From Anaerolineaceae bacterium (GTDB lineage Bacteria; Chloroflexota; Anaerolineae; Promineifilales; Promineifilaceae): 64,000 nt of DNA. The notes below the pieces were generated by a model. The model did no database searches. It had not been told where the DNA came from and saw only the letters and a program-made list of their open reading frames with translations. Position numbers and translations under genes: made by a program. Numbering within the stretch: position 1 is the stretch's first letter; every line of letters starts with the position of its first letter. The DNA is taken from assembly GCA_002699125.1 (NCBI GenBank), contig PABI01000123.1:62001-126000 (forward strand), written 5' to 3'. This document shows positions 53,751-63,202 of this stretch, piece after piece.

Positions 53751-55964
53751 ATGACAAAGAAGCGTATTGGTTTTTTCTTTCTGATAGGATGGCTGATTTT
53801 TTTACGGCCGTTCACCACCCATGCCCAAACCAATGGCGCCATCATCATTAACCATGTGGTGCCCACAGAAGGGGAGGAAAGCCTGGGGCTGGACGTTTTT
53901 TTTACGCTGACCGACAGCAACGGCCGTCCCCAACCCCAACCAGAAATTGAATCCGCCACCATTCAGCTGCTGGGCGGCAACAGCCAGCCCGTTCCCGTCC
54001 AGATTGCCGATCCGCAAACCCCCGTCTTCATCGCCCTGCTATTGGATACCAGCGGCAGTATGCAAGACGTGATAGAGCAGGTAAGAACGGCCGCAAAATC
54101 AGCCATCGACAACGCTCCGCCCACGGCCCACTTCGCCGTCATTCCGTTTAACGAAACCAGCGTCCCCATTCAAGATTTCACCGACAACCACATTCGCGTC
54201 AAAGATGTTATTGATACCGTCCAGGCCATTCCCAACCGGGGCACCTGCCTCTATGATTCGGTCTTTGACGCTATTCAACGCCTGGATCAGCAGATCAGCA
54301 GCCCGCAGGAACGGCGCGCCATCATTCTTTTTACCGATGGACAAGACCAGTTGACCGTGGACAGCCCCGAACCTTGCAGCACCCATACTTATAATGAAGT
54401 GATTAGCGCGGCACGGCCGTCGGCCGACATTTCCACCATTACCCCCATCCACACCATCGGCATTTACAACCAATCAGAAGCCGAGCTAAATGTGGGGGAA
54501 CTGCGCAACATGGCTGCCGAAACCTCAGCTTTTTCGGCCATTGGCAACCAGTCCAACCTGAACAGTTTATTTCAAGAAATTATTGCCGGTCTAAACAGCC
54601 AACTGTTAGCCCGTGGGCAGGTTTTCCCGCAGCAAGGCGAAAATCAGGCCGTGCTTTCCATTAAATTACGCAATAATGATACACCTATCAGCGCCACCTT
54701 CAACTTCTTCTCCAGCAAAAATTATGATCTACTCCCGCCGCCAGTAGCCACCGCTATCTCCAATTTTCAATACAATGCGGCCACCAACGTGTACACCCTC
54801 TCGTTAAGCGTGGGCAGCGCCGAAACCGTTCGCCAGGTTATCATCAACGTCTGGGACGTACGCGGTGGCACCCAGGTTGCCGGCGACCAGATTTTTGAAG
54901 ACCCGGATTCGACACTAATTGTAGAAATCGACGGCAGCAATCTTCAGGCCGAGCGGGAGTACAGTATCCATGTCCAGGCGCTCAACCAGGAAGATTTTCT
55001 GATTCAGAATGAAGAGGGCGAAACGCTTTTAGCTGAACGCGAATTTACCCATAGTCCTCCACTCTCTGTCCCCTTTACGATTCAAGCAGTAACCCCAGAT
55101 TTTGAAAACGGCCTCTTTTATATTGATTTGGATGTGCCGGAAGCCGGCCGCGTACAAACGTATGAGGGATTCATTGTCGATGACAGCACCGGCAGCAAAA
55201 TCCACGATTTTGGCCCGACCCTTTTTACCGGCGAGCGTCTCCAGGAGCAGCTGCCCGAGGCCATTCGATCGGCCGAAGTACCCGGCACCTACCGGGTCAC
55301 GGTTTATCTGCTCACGGCCGATCAGCAGCGCTCCGAAAATACCTATGACGATTTCAAGCCAATCCCGCCTGAACCACCGGGGTTTTTCACGAGGGCGTTT
55401 ACTGCGCTCACAGCTAATCCCATCTACCTGGGCATCATTGCGCTCATCGTTGTAAGCCTGGGCGGCGTGCTGTTTTTCAGCAGTAGGAAAAAGAAGGAGC
55501 AGGAACCGGTCATTGTCCGACCTCCGGTAGACAAATCAATTGTCTGGTCCGAGGCAGACTACGATCGGAGCAAGCTGATGCCCCGGCAAAATGTATCGCC
55601 CGACGAGGAAGAATTCCTGACACCCCTGGCTGCCAAACCGGCTGCAACCGGCACAGGCGCGCGGCTGCGTCTAAAAGTGGTGCAAACCACTGGCGCAACG
55701 CTAGACAAAATTATAGACACATTTCCCTTTACGATTGGGCGCGAAGGCAGCGATCTTGACATCGGTGGCGATCCACGCATATCACGGAAACATGTAAAGA
55801 TTTCCTGGCAGGACGACGGCTTTTTTATAACCGATCTTGGTGGGGTCAACGGCACGATTTTAGGCAACCAAAAGCTGCCAGCTAATACCCCGACGCCTTT
55901 AGGCAAGCACAAGACCGTGCGCCTCTCTTCACAAACACATCTGGAAGTCGAACACTTGGCATGA
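53751..55964 (+). CDS. VWA-domain protein with TM and cytoplasmic FHA domain
   Basis: ALLLDTSGSMQDVIEQ (MIDAS DxSGS); TM NPIYLGIIALIVVSLGGVLFF; FTIGREGSDLDIGGDPRISRKHVKISW. Confidence 0.92.
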   Translation: MTKKRIGFFFLIGWLIFLRPFTTHAQTNGAIIINHVVPTEGEESLGLDVFFTLTDSNGRPQPQPEIESATIQLLGGNSQPVPVQIADPQTPVFIALLLDTSGSMQDVIEQVRTAAKSAIDNAPPTAHFAVIPFNETSVPIQDFTDNHIRVKDVIDTVQAIPNRGTCLYDSVFDAIQRLDQQISSPQERRAIILFTDGQDQLTVDSPEPCSTHTYNEVISAARPSADISTITPIHTIGIYNQSEAELNVGELRNMAAETSAFSAIGNQSNLNSLFQEIIAGLNSQLLARGQVFPQQGENQAVLSIKLRNNDTPISATFNFFSSKNYDLLPPPVATAISNFQYNAATNVYTLSLSVGSAETVRQVIINVWDVRGGTQVAGDQIFEDPDSTLIVEIDGSNLQAEREYSIHVQALNQEDFLIQNEEGETLLAEREFTHSPPLSVPFTIQAVTPDFENGLFYIDLDVPEAGRVQTYEGFIVDDSTGSKIHDFGPTLFTGERLQEQLPEAIRSAEVPGTYRVTVYLLTADQQRSENTYDDFKPIPPEPPGFFTRAFTALTANPIYLGIIALIVVSLGGVLFFSSRKKKEQEPVIVRPPVDKSIVWSEADYDRSKLMPRQNVSPDEEEFLTPLAAKPAATGTGARLRLKVVQTTGATLDKIIDTFPFTIGREGSDLDIGGDPRISRKHVKISWQDDGFFITDLGGVNGTILGNQKLPANTPTPLGKHKTVRLSSQTHLEVEHLA

Positions 55965-57862
55965 CGGAAGAACTTGTTGGGCAGCAAATAGACCAGTACC
56001 GGATTGAACGCCATCTCGCCCGAGGCGGGATGGCCGATGTTTATTTGGCGCGGGACGTGTACTTGCAGCGGCCGGTGGCGCTAAAGATCATGCTGTCTGC
56101 CTTAACCCAAGACCAGGAGTTAACGGCCCGGTTCCAGCGGGAAGCACAGGCAATTGCCAAACTCAACCACCCCAACATTATCCAAATTTACACAACGGGG
56201 CTGACGACAAACGGATTGCCTTATCTGGCCATGCAATATATCCCTGGCGGCTCGCTGCAGGAGGAGATGACCCAACTTGCCGGCAACGCCAGGTCGCTCT
56301 CCACGCAGCGGGTGCTCACGCTGGCCGGACAGGTGGCCGACGCCCTGCGGGCCGCCCATAAAGCGGGCATTATTCATCGTGATTTAAAGCCAAGCAATAT
56401 TTTACTGCGGGAGGACGGCACGGCCGTTGTCACAGATTTAGGTATCGCTGCCGTGCAAGAAGCGTCGGCCCGCCTCACGCGCACCGGGCACGTGATGGGC
56501 ACACCTTACTACATGTCGCCGGAACAAGCCACGGGCAAGCCGGTAGACGGCCGTGCCGATATTTATGCCCTGGGCGTGATTTTGTACGAAATGCTCAGTG
56601 GCACCGTGCCGTTTAAAGCCGACAGCCCCCTGGCCGTGCTGAGCCAGCACCTGTACGAACCACCGCCGCCCCTGGTTGAACGTCGCCGCGATTTAAGCGT
56701 CGCCACCTACCAAACTGTGGAAATGTGCCTGCAAAAAGAGCCCGAGAAACGGTTCCAAACGGCCGAACAGCTGCGCGCCGCCCTCAACCAGGCATTGCAA
56801 GCCGAAACCAACCCACGCCTGCAAGCAACCGAGCTTTTGGACACGCCCACGCGACAGGTCGCTGTTACCTCGCCTGCTGAGCCTGTTGAACCGGCCACCC
56901 CCGTTACCCCTACCAAACGCCGGCTGCCCGCCTGGCTGCCTTATGCCGGGGGCGCAGCCGCTGCGGTGGTGCTTATTTTGGCAGCCGTTCTGCTCTGGCC
57001 CGGTGGTGATGATGACGGCAACGAACTGCCTACGGCCGTTTCCCAATCAACCGGTCCCTCCGATTTAGCCATTACGGTTTTCCCTACGTCTACCTCGCCT
57101 GTTGAACCCACAGAGATAGTTGCTCCGGCAGATACGGCCGTGCCCAACGCCACCGATACCCCACCACCCAGCAGCACGCCACCGCCAACCCCCATTCCAC
57201 CGATCGTCACGACCAACGCCAACGCCCCTTTCTTTAGTTCCGCTCCCACCATTGACGGCAACCTGAACGAATGGCTGGGCGTCACGTCTGTCCTGGCGGC
57301 GCACCGCACCTTTGAGGATGCCGGTTGGGACGGCAGCGAAGATTTAACCGCTGCCTGGCAGCTGGCCTGGGACAACAGCTATCTTTACCTGGCCGTCACC
57401 GTTTCCGACGATATTCACGCTCAAAACCAAAGCGGTAATCTTATTTTTCAGGGTGATAGTGTAGACATGCAGCTAGACACCAACCGCCAGGGCGATCTGA
57501 GCAGCAGTTTAAGCAGTGATGATTTCCAAATCACCTTCTCGCCAGGCGATTTTAACACCCTGCCGCCGTCTGCCTTCCGCTGGACGGCGGACAGTAACGG
57601 CAGCATTGTGAATGCGCCGGATCACGGTATTATTGTGCAGGCGCAGCGCACCGGAACAGGCTATACAATCGAAGCGGCCGTTCCCTGGCGTGACTTAAAC
57701 ATGACCCCCAGCACCGGCATGGTGCTGGGCGCCTCGTTGAACGCCACGGATAATGACCAGGTGGGCACGGCCGTACAAGAAGTTTTTTACTCTCACGTTG
57801 CCAGTCGTACCTTACTCAGCCCCAACACCTGGGGGACATTGACGCTTACATCAGGAAACTAA
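55961..57862 (+). CDS. Ser/Thr protein kinase with extracellular CBM9-like domain
   Basis: IIHRDLKPSNILL, GTPYYMSPEQ; TM; FSSAPTIDGNLNEWLGV...AWDNSYLYLAVTVSDDIH; ATGA overlap with the upstream VWA-FHA gene. Confidence 0.93.
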   Translation: MTEELVGQQIDQYRIERHLARGGMADVYLARDVYLQRPVALKIMLSALTQDQELTARFQREAQAIAKLNHPNIIQIYTTGLTTNGLPYLAMQYIPGGSLQEEMTQLAGNARSLSTQRVLTLAGQVADALRAAHKAGIIHRDLKPSNILLREDGTAVVTDLGIAAVQEASARLTRTGHVMGTPYYMSPEQATGKPVDGRADIYALGVILYEMLSGTVPFKADSPLAVLSQHLYEPPPPLVERRRDLSVATYQTVEMCLQKEPEKRFQTAEQLRAALNQALQAETNPRLQATELLDTPTRQVAVTSPAEPVEPATPVTPTKRRLPAWLPYAGGAAAAVVLILAAVLLWPGGDDDGNELPTAVSQSTGPSDLAITVFPTSTSPVEPTEIVAPADTAVPNATDTPPPSSTPPPTPIPPIVTTNANAPFFSSAPTIDGNLNEWLGVTSVLAAHRTFEDAGWDGSEDLTAAWQLAWDNSYLYLAVTVSDDIHAQNQSGNLIFQGDSVDMQLDTNRQGDLSSSLSSDDFQITFSPGDFNTLPPSAFRWTADSNGSIVNAPDHGIIVQAQRTGTGYTIEAAVPWRDLNMTPSTGMVLGASLNATDNDQVGTAVQEVFYSHVASRTLLSPNTWGTLTLTSGN

Positions 57863-57863
57863 A

Positions 57864-59819
57864 ATGTCGGACCCGCAGCCCTTTGTCGGCCAGCAGTTAG
57901 ACCAATTTCAAATTCAAAAACATATCGCCAGGGGCGGCATGGCCGATGTTTACCTGGGATACGATGTCGATTTGGAGCGCCGAGTGGCGCTCAAAATCAT
58001 GTTGCCCGTGCTGGCCACCGATGAACAATTTGTGGCCCGCTTTCGCCGCGAAGCCCAAACGGCCGCACAGTTAGAACATCCCAACATCGTACGGGTGTAC
58101 GCCATTGGCACCGCCGCCACCGGGCAGCCGTACATCGCCATGCAGTTTGTTGATGGCGGCGACTTACGCGAGATCATTCAGGAAGCCAAAGCCAGGAATG
58201 AGGCGCTGACGGCCGTTCAAGCCCTGAGCTATTTGCGACCCATGGCCGATGCCCTCATTGCCGCCCACACCGCCGGCATCATTCACCGCGACCTCAAGCC
58301 AAGCAACATTTTGCTGCGCCCCGATGGCGTACCCATCATGGTCGATCTGGGCATCGCCGCCGTACAAACCGGCCCCAAGCTGACCAACACCGGCACGCTA
58401 ATTGGCACCCCGGCTTACATGTCGCCGGAGCAGGCCCGCGGCGCGCCGGTAGACGGTCGTTCCGACCTCTACTCGTTGGGCGTGATTTTGTACGAAATGT
58501 TGACGGGCAGACGGCCGTTTGAAGCCGACGATCCGCTGGCCATTCTGCACAAGCACGTTTACGAAACGCCCACCCCCATCCAGGAGCTCCGTCCCGACAT
58601 CACCGCCGAGACGGCCCGGCTGGTGCAGCACTGCCTGCAAAAAGAGCCGGATCAGCGACCGGCCAACGCGGCCGAGTTATTGGGCGAGATTGATTACGCC
58701 TTGCAAATTGAAGGCGGCAGGCCCGCCACCGGCAGCCGCTATGTTCTGCCGCCCGAGGCAGCGCCATCAAGCCGCCGCAATTTATGGCTTGGATTGGGTG
58801 CCGTTGCCATCGTCGCCATTGTGGTGGCGCTGGTGCTGCTCAACGATCCCCTCACCATTACCGGAGGAGAAACCACCACTTCGCAATCGTCTGCCGCTGT
58901 CGACGACGATGATGAGGAATCAGCAGCTGACTCAACCCCTATTGCCGATGAATCTGACGAAGTTATCCTGGTAGAAACAAGCACGTCAGACTCTGGCCAG
59001 ACCGATGCACCCGAACCCACCGACACCTATCCTCCCCCCACCAACACAGTGCCCGCCACGGCCACCCTGCCACCCACGGAGACGCCACCGCCTACGGAAA
59101 CGGCCGTCTTAATTGAAACCCAAATCATCGGCCAATCCGTCAACAGCCGCGACATCGAGGCGGTGCGCTTTGGCAATGGACCGAATGTGGTCATTTTTGT
59201 CGGCGGACTTCATGCCGGGGCCGCCCCTAGCTCCGTGGCTTTAGCCAACCGCGCCGTCTCCCATTTCACCAACAATCTGGCCGACGTACCCGCTAACGTC
59301 ACCCTATACATCGTGCCCAATGCCAACCCGGACACCCCTTTTGCGCCGGGAGAGCTGGACGGCCGTCTCAATGCCAACAACGTAGACATCAATCGCAACT
59401 GGGACTGCCGCTGGGTAGAGGATGCCCGCTGGCGCAACCAGGTCATCCCCGGCAGCGGCGGTCCCGCCCCGTTTTCCGAACCGGAAACCCAGGCATTGGC
59501 CAATTTTATTACCGGGCACGATACGGTGGCCGTCGTCTTTTGGGAAGCCCGCGCCACCAACGGGCTGTCATCCCCTGGCTTTTGCGAGGGGCGCACGCTG
59601 GTTTCCGGCTCTTTAGCCACCACCTACGGCCAGGCGGCTGGTTATCCGATTGGCGATTTTGAAGATTTAACCAATCAGGAGCTGAATGGGGACGGGACCA
59701 ATTGGCTGGACAGCCAGGGTATTCCGGCCATTGCCGTTTTGCTGCCCGATTATGAAACGGTTGATTGGCCCAGCAACCTGGCCGCCATGCGGGCCGTCTT
59801 AAACACCCATGACAACTGA
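57864..59819 (+). CDS. Ser/Thr protein kinase with extracellular degenerate M14 carboxypeptidase-like domain
   Basis: IIHRDLKPSNILL; TM; FVGGLHAGAAPSS...NNVDINRNWDC...VFWEARATNG...IAVLLPDYE. Confidence 0.92.
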   Translation: MSDPQPFVGQQLDQFQIQKHIARGGMADVYLGYDVDLERRVALKIMLPVLATDEQFVARFRREAQTAAQLEHPNIVRVYAIGTAATGQPYIAMQFVDGGDLREIIQEAKARNEALTAVQALSYLRPMADALIAAHTAGIIHRDLKPSNILLRPDGVPIMVDLGIAAVQTGPKLTNTGTLIGTPAYMSPEQARGAPVDGRSDLYSLGVILYEMLTGRRPFEADDPLAILHKHVYETPTPIQELRPDITAETARLVQHCLQKEPDQRPANAAELLGEIDYALQIEGGRPATGSRYVLPPEAAPSSRRNLWLGLGAVAIVAIVVALVLLNDPLTITGGETTTSQSSAAVDDDDEESAADSTPIADESDEVILVETSTSDSGQTDAPEPTDTYPPPTNTVPATATLPPTETPPPTETAVLIETQIIGQSVNSRDIEAVRFGNGPNVVIFVGGLHAGAAPSSVALANRAVSHFTNNLADVPANVTLYIVPNANPDTPFAPGELDGRLNANNVDINRNWDCRWVEDARWRNQVIPGSGGPAPFSEPETQALANFITGHDTVAVVFWEARATNGLSSPGFCEGRTLVSGSLATTYGQAAGYPIGDFEDLTNQELNGDGTNWLDSQGIPAIAVLLPDYETVDWPSNLAAMRAVLNTHDN

Positions 59820-59922
59820 TAATCCCAAATTGAACAAGTTGGGGACCTTTTTTGTAGCCGAGCAGCAAAGCGGCACGGTCTGGAGACCGGCCGCAGCGCC
59901 GGTAAAGGTTTTACGCTTTGCT

Positions 59923-60975
59923 ATGCTTTTTCAAGGCGTGCTGCTCTTGATTTTGTCTGCCTGTGCGACAGCGCCCCAACCGGCTTTGCCAACGTTGGCC
60001 CCCACGGCCGTTCCGCCCGCCATCGCCACAGTGGCCACCAACCCGTCAGCCTCAGCACTGCCACCACCCACGCTCACCGTACCGGCAACGGCCGTTCCCC
60101 CCACAGAAACCCCCGTCATCAACCTGGAAAACGTTGCGCCCACAGCCGTGCCCACGGCAATATCTATGGCTACCGATACGGCCGTTCCCAGCCCCAGCCC
60201 AGAAACGAGCAGCGCTTTCCCAACAACGGCCGTTTCCTCATCATCCCTCAGCGTCATCGGCAACTCCGTGCAGGGGCGGCCCATTTTGAATTACCAGTTT
60301 GGCAACGGTCTCACGCAGGTCATTTTTGTCGGTGGCATTCATGGTGGCTATGAGTGGAACACCATTTTGCTGGCCTACGAAATCATCGACCATTACACCA
60401 CCAATCCACAGCTGATTCCCAGCGACCTGACCGTCCACATCATTCCTTCTGCCAACCCGGATGGTCAATACTTGGTCACCAACCAGAGCGAGCGGTTCCT
60501 GCCATCAGACGTAGCCGCCGATACCGTGCCTGGCCGGTTTAACGCCAATAACGTGGATTTGAACCGTAACTGGGATTGCCAATGGCAGCCAACGGCCGTT
60601 TGGCGCGATGTCACGGTAAGTGGTGGTCCACGCCCCTTTTCCGAGCCGGAGAGCATTGTCCTGCGCGACTTCATCCTACCCAAAGATCCGGCGATCGTTG
60701 TTTTTTGGCACAGCGCAGCCAACGGTGTTTTTGCCGCTGGCTGCCCAGACACACACGCGCCTTCGCTGGCGCTGGCTAACGTCTACGGCCAGGCAGCCAA
60801 CTACCCCGTCTACGAGCGGTTCACCAGCTATGAAATTACCGGGGATGCCGGCGATTGGCTTGCCACACAAAACATCCCTTCCATTTCTGTCGAGCTGCAA
60901 AACCACCAATCCCTCGATCTGTCACAAAATTTGAACGGCGTTCAAGCCACATTGGATTATCTAGCTGGTCCTTAA
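59923..60975 (+). CDS. M14-family zinc carboxypeptidase-like lipoprotein (alternative start 59809)
   Basis: Lipobox LLLILSAC; FVGGIHGGYEWNT, SANPDGQ, NNVDLNRNWDC, VVFWHSAANG, ISVELQNHQS. Confidence 0.85.
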   Translation: MLFQGVLLLILSACATAPQPALPTLAPTAVPPAIATVATNPSASALPPPTLTVPATAVPPTETPVINLENVAPTAVPTAISMATDTAVPSPSPETSSAFPTTAVSSSSLSVIGNSVQGRPILNYQFGNGLTQVIFVGGIHGGYEWNTILLAYEIIDHYTTNPQLIPSDLTVHIIPSANPDGQYLVTNQSERFLPSDVAADTVPGRFNANNVDLNRNWDCQWQPTAVWRDVTVSGGPRPFSEPESIVLRDFILPKDPAIVVFWHSAANGVFAAGCPDTHAPSLALANVYGQAANYPVYERFTSYEITGDAGDWLATQNIPSISVELQNHQSLDLSQNLNGVQATLDYLAGP

Positions 60976-60979
60976 TGCC

Positions 60980-63151
60980 TTAGCGAATGACAAACGGCAC
61001 ATAGACTTTGTAGGGTAGATCAGGTGGCGGCGGTGCTGTTTGCCCAATGCTTATTTTCAACAAAAACGCCTCTTCGCCCTGGCTGCGACCAGGCTGAAAC
61101 CCGCCCGCCGTTACCGGAAAGGCCAATGACTCCGTTTGACCCACAACGATGAGATTGCCGCTGGCATCCAAAGCAGCGCCTTCAGCCACATCATCATCCG
61201 TGCCGCCGCGATAAGTGCTGAACGACATCGTGCCGTTGGGGGCAAGCTGGGTGACAAAGGCATCGTAACAGTTGCGGCTGGTGCTGCTAAAACATACACC
61301 AGGTCCAAGCTGTGGCTGCCAGGCGGCGGCCGTTGGAAAGTTAGCCGAATTGGTACCGCCGCTGATAAAAACTTGCCCGGCACTGTTCATGGCCACGCCA
61401 GTGGCCCAATCAGTGCCCGCGCCGCCCAGATACGTGCTAAAGCCAATCTGGTAACCATCGCCTTGCTTCACCAGCCGCGTCACAAACGCTTCACTCATGG
61501 TATTGCCCCCCTTGAACTGCCCCTGGACTGCGTTGAGCATAGGAAAATCGCCGGCAAACGTTTCGCCAACCACGGCGATATTGCCACTGCCGTCCACAGC
61601 AATGGCGTGGCCGATGTCTGTGCCGCTGCCGCCATTGGCTGCGCTGCCGCCCAGGTAGGTGCTAAAGAGCAGATCGTCGCCAGCGGGAGGCAGCTTAACC
61701 ACAAAGGCGTCATCGCTGCACGTCCAGCTGTCAAACGTGCCACAGGTGGCCTGCACCGGATTCACCGTGGGCCACGAGTCTGAGCGAATTTTGCCCGTGA
61801 TATAGATGTTGTTTTGGCTGTCCAAAGCAATGCCGTAACCGATGGCTTCCTGTCCGCTAATCATGCGCTCGTATTCATTTTGATAGGTTTGCCCGTTAAT
61901 TTTGGCAAAGAAGCCACCCCAAATAGAGCCGACAAGATGGGCATTGCCTGCGCTGTCCAGGGCAATGTCTTCAGCGGCATCGGCCAAGCCACCGCCATAG
62001 TAACTGCTAAAAGCCAGCGCCCCCGAACTGTTCAGCTGCATTACAAAGGCATCGGTCCCCCCACCGGCGCTGGCCTGAAAGGCGTTCAGCGTGGGCAGGT
62101 TGTTGGAGGTGGTGATACCGGTGAGCCAGACTTTGCTGCCGCCGCTGTTAACGGCAACGCCACCCGGTTCATCGCTGCCGCTGCCGCCAATGATAGTTGT
62201 GTAGAGAACGGCCGTTCCCGCCGCATTGATCTTGGTCACAAACAGATCGTTATAGCCCGCGTTGCCACTGCCTCCACCGGGCAAGGAAGTAGAGTAAGTG
62301 TGCCCGACCACATACAGATTGCCGCTGCCATCCACCGCTACATCTTTAGCTGCATCATCACTGCTGCCGCCAAAGTAGCTGCTGTAAATCAGCGTCGGGT
62401 CAATGATCAGCGGCAGCGCCGGATCGTAGCTGCCCAGCGTAAAACCGATGGTGTTCTTAACCAGTCGGTAGCGCACGGCAACCGGTTTGGCCTGGCCCCG
62501 GACCATCTGGAAGGCCAGCGGCGCTTTTTCGGTGAGCGTGGCGCTGTCGTCGAGGTGAATTTCCAAATCGCCGTTGGGTTGCAGGGAAACGGCCGTTCCC
62601 CCAACATAGCGCCAGCCAATCAGCGACGGGTCCGCGCCCGGTGCCACAAGGTACGTGCCTTTCAACAATCCCTCGCTGCCGTCGTACACCAGGTCGATGC
62701 CAGGGTACAGCGCGATGTAGGTAACCGCAGCGTAAGTCGGCAGGCCGGTTTGCCACTGGTTGGGATCATCTCCGCGATACAGGTTGAGCCTGCCGGGGAG
62801 TGGATTTGTGCCGGAAACGGCCGTTGCCCCACTCGCCCCCAACCATTCCACGGCCAGCGTGCCATCAGGCAGCGCCATTTGTACGCCCGAATTGGTAAAC
62901 CACAAGCTTCCGCTGGAGCCAACTGCTTCAAACAAAACGGATGGGTCTAACTGCCCTACGTTTGGGGCAAACGTAAGCGGCAGCACGTCTGGCGCAGCCG
63001 CCGGAGGAATCACCACTGCCTGGCCCTGGCTGCGCCAAATCAGCCAGCCGATAAGTAAAAATGCCAGAAGAAAACGGCCGATCAGCAGCAGCGCGCCAAT
63101 GGGCATGGATGAGGACGGCCGTTTTGGGGAAAGTCGTTCTACGTATTGCAT
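60980..63151 (-). CDS. SBBP beta-propeller repeat secreted/membrane-anchored protein
   Basis: Repeats YSSYFGGSSDDAAKDVAVDGSGNLYVVGHTYSTSLP, FSTYLGGSAANGG...AIAVDGSGNIAVVGETFAGDFP; N-terminal TM. Confidence 0.88.
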   Translation of the reverse strand: MQYVERLSPKRPSSSMPIGALLLIGRFLLAFLLIGWLIWRSQGQAVVIPPAAAPDVLPLTFAPNVGQLDPSVLFEAVGSSGSLWFTNSGVQMALPDGTLAVEWLGASGATAVSGTNPLPGRLNLYRGDDPNQWQTGLPTYAAVTYIALYPGIDLVYDGSEGLLKGTYLVAPGADPSLIGWRYVGGTAVSLQPNGDLEIHLDDSATLTEKAPLAFQMVRGQAKPVAVRYRLVKNTIGFTLGSYDPALPLIIDPTLIYSSYFGGSSDDAAKDVAVDGSGNLYVVGHTYSTSLPGGGSGNAGYNDLFVTKINAAGTAVLYTTIIGGSGSDEPGGVAVNSGGSKVWLTGITTSNNLPTLNAFQASAGGGTDAFVMQLNSSGALAFSSYYGGGLADAAEDIALDSAGNAHLVGSIWGGFFAKINGQTYQNEYERMISGQEAIGYGIALDSQNNIYITGKIRSDSWPTVNPVQATCGTFDSWTCSDDAFVVKLPPAGDDLLFSTYLGGSAANGGSGTDIGHAIAVDGSGNIAVVGETFAGDFPMLNAVQGQFKGGNTMSEAFVTRLVKQGDGYQIGFSTYLGGAGTDWATGVAMNSAGQVFISGGTNSANFPTAAAWQPQLGPGVCFSSTSRNCYDAFVTQLAPNGTMSFSTYRGGTDDDVAEGAALDASGNLIVVGQTESLAFPVTAGGFQPGRSQGEEAFLLKISIGQTAPPPPDLPYKVYVPFVIR

Positions 63152-63202
63152 AATTTATTTCCTTTTTAGTTCTTTGCTAAATTGCCTGCTTAACAAGACA
63201 AG

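Noticed and set aside
57864-59819. Calling the kinase-fused M14 domain an active carboxypeptidase
   Set aside because: Key ligand and catalytic positions appear substituted relative to the adjacent paralog
61814-62950. 378-aa plus-strand ORF
   Set aside because: Antisense to the SBBP-repeat protein; no domain signal
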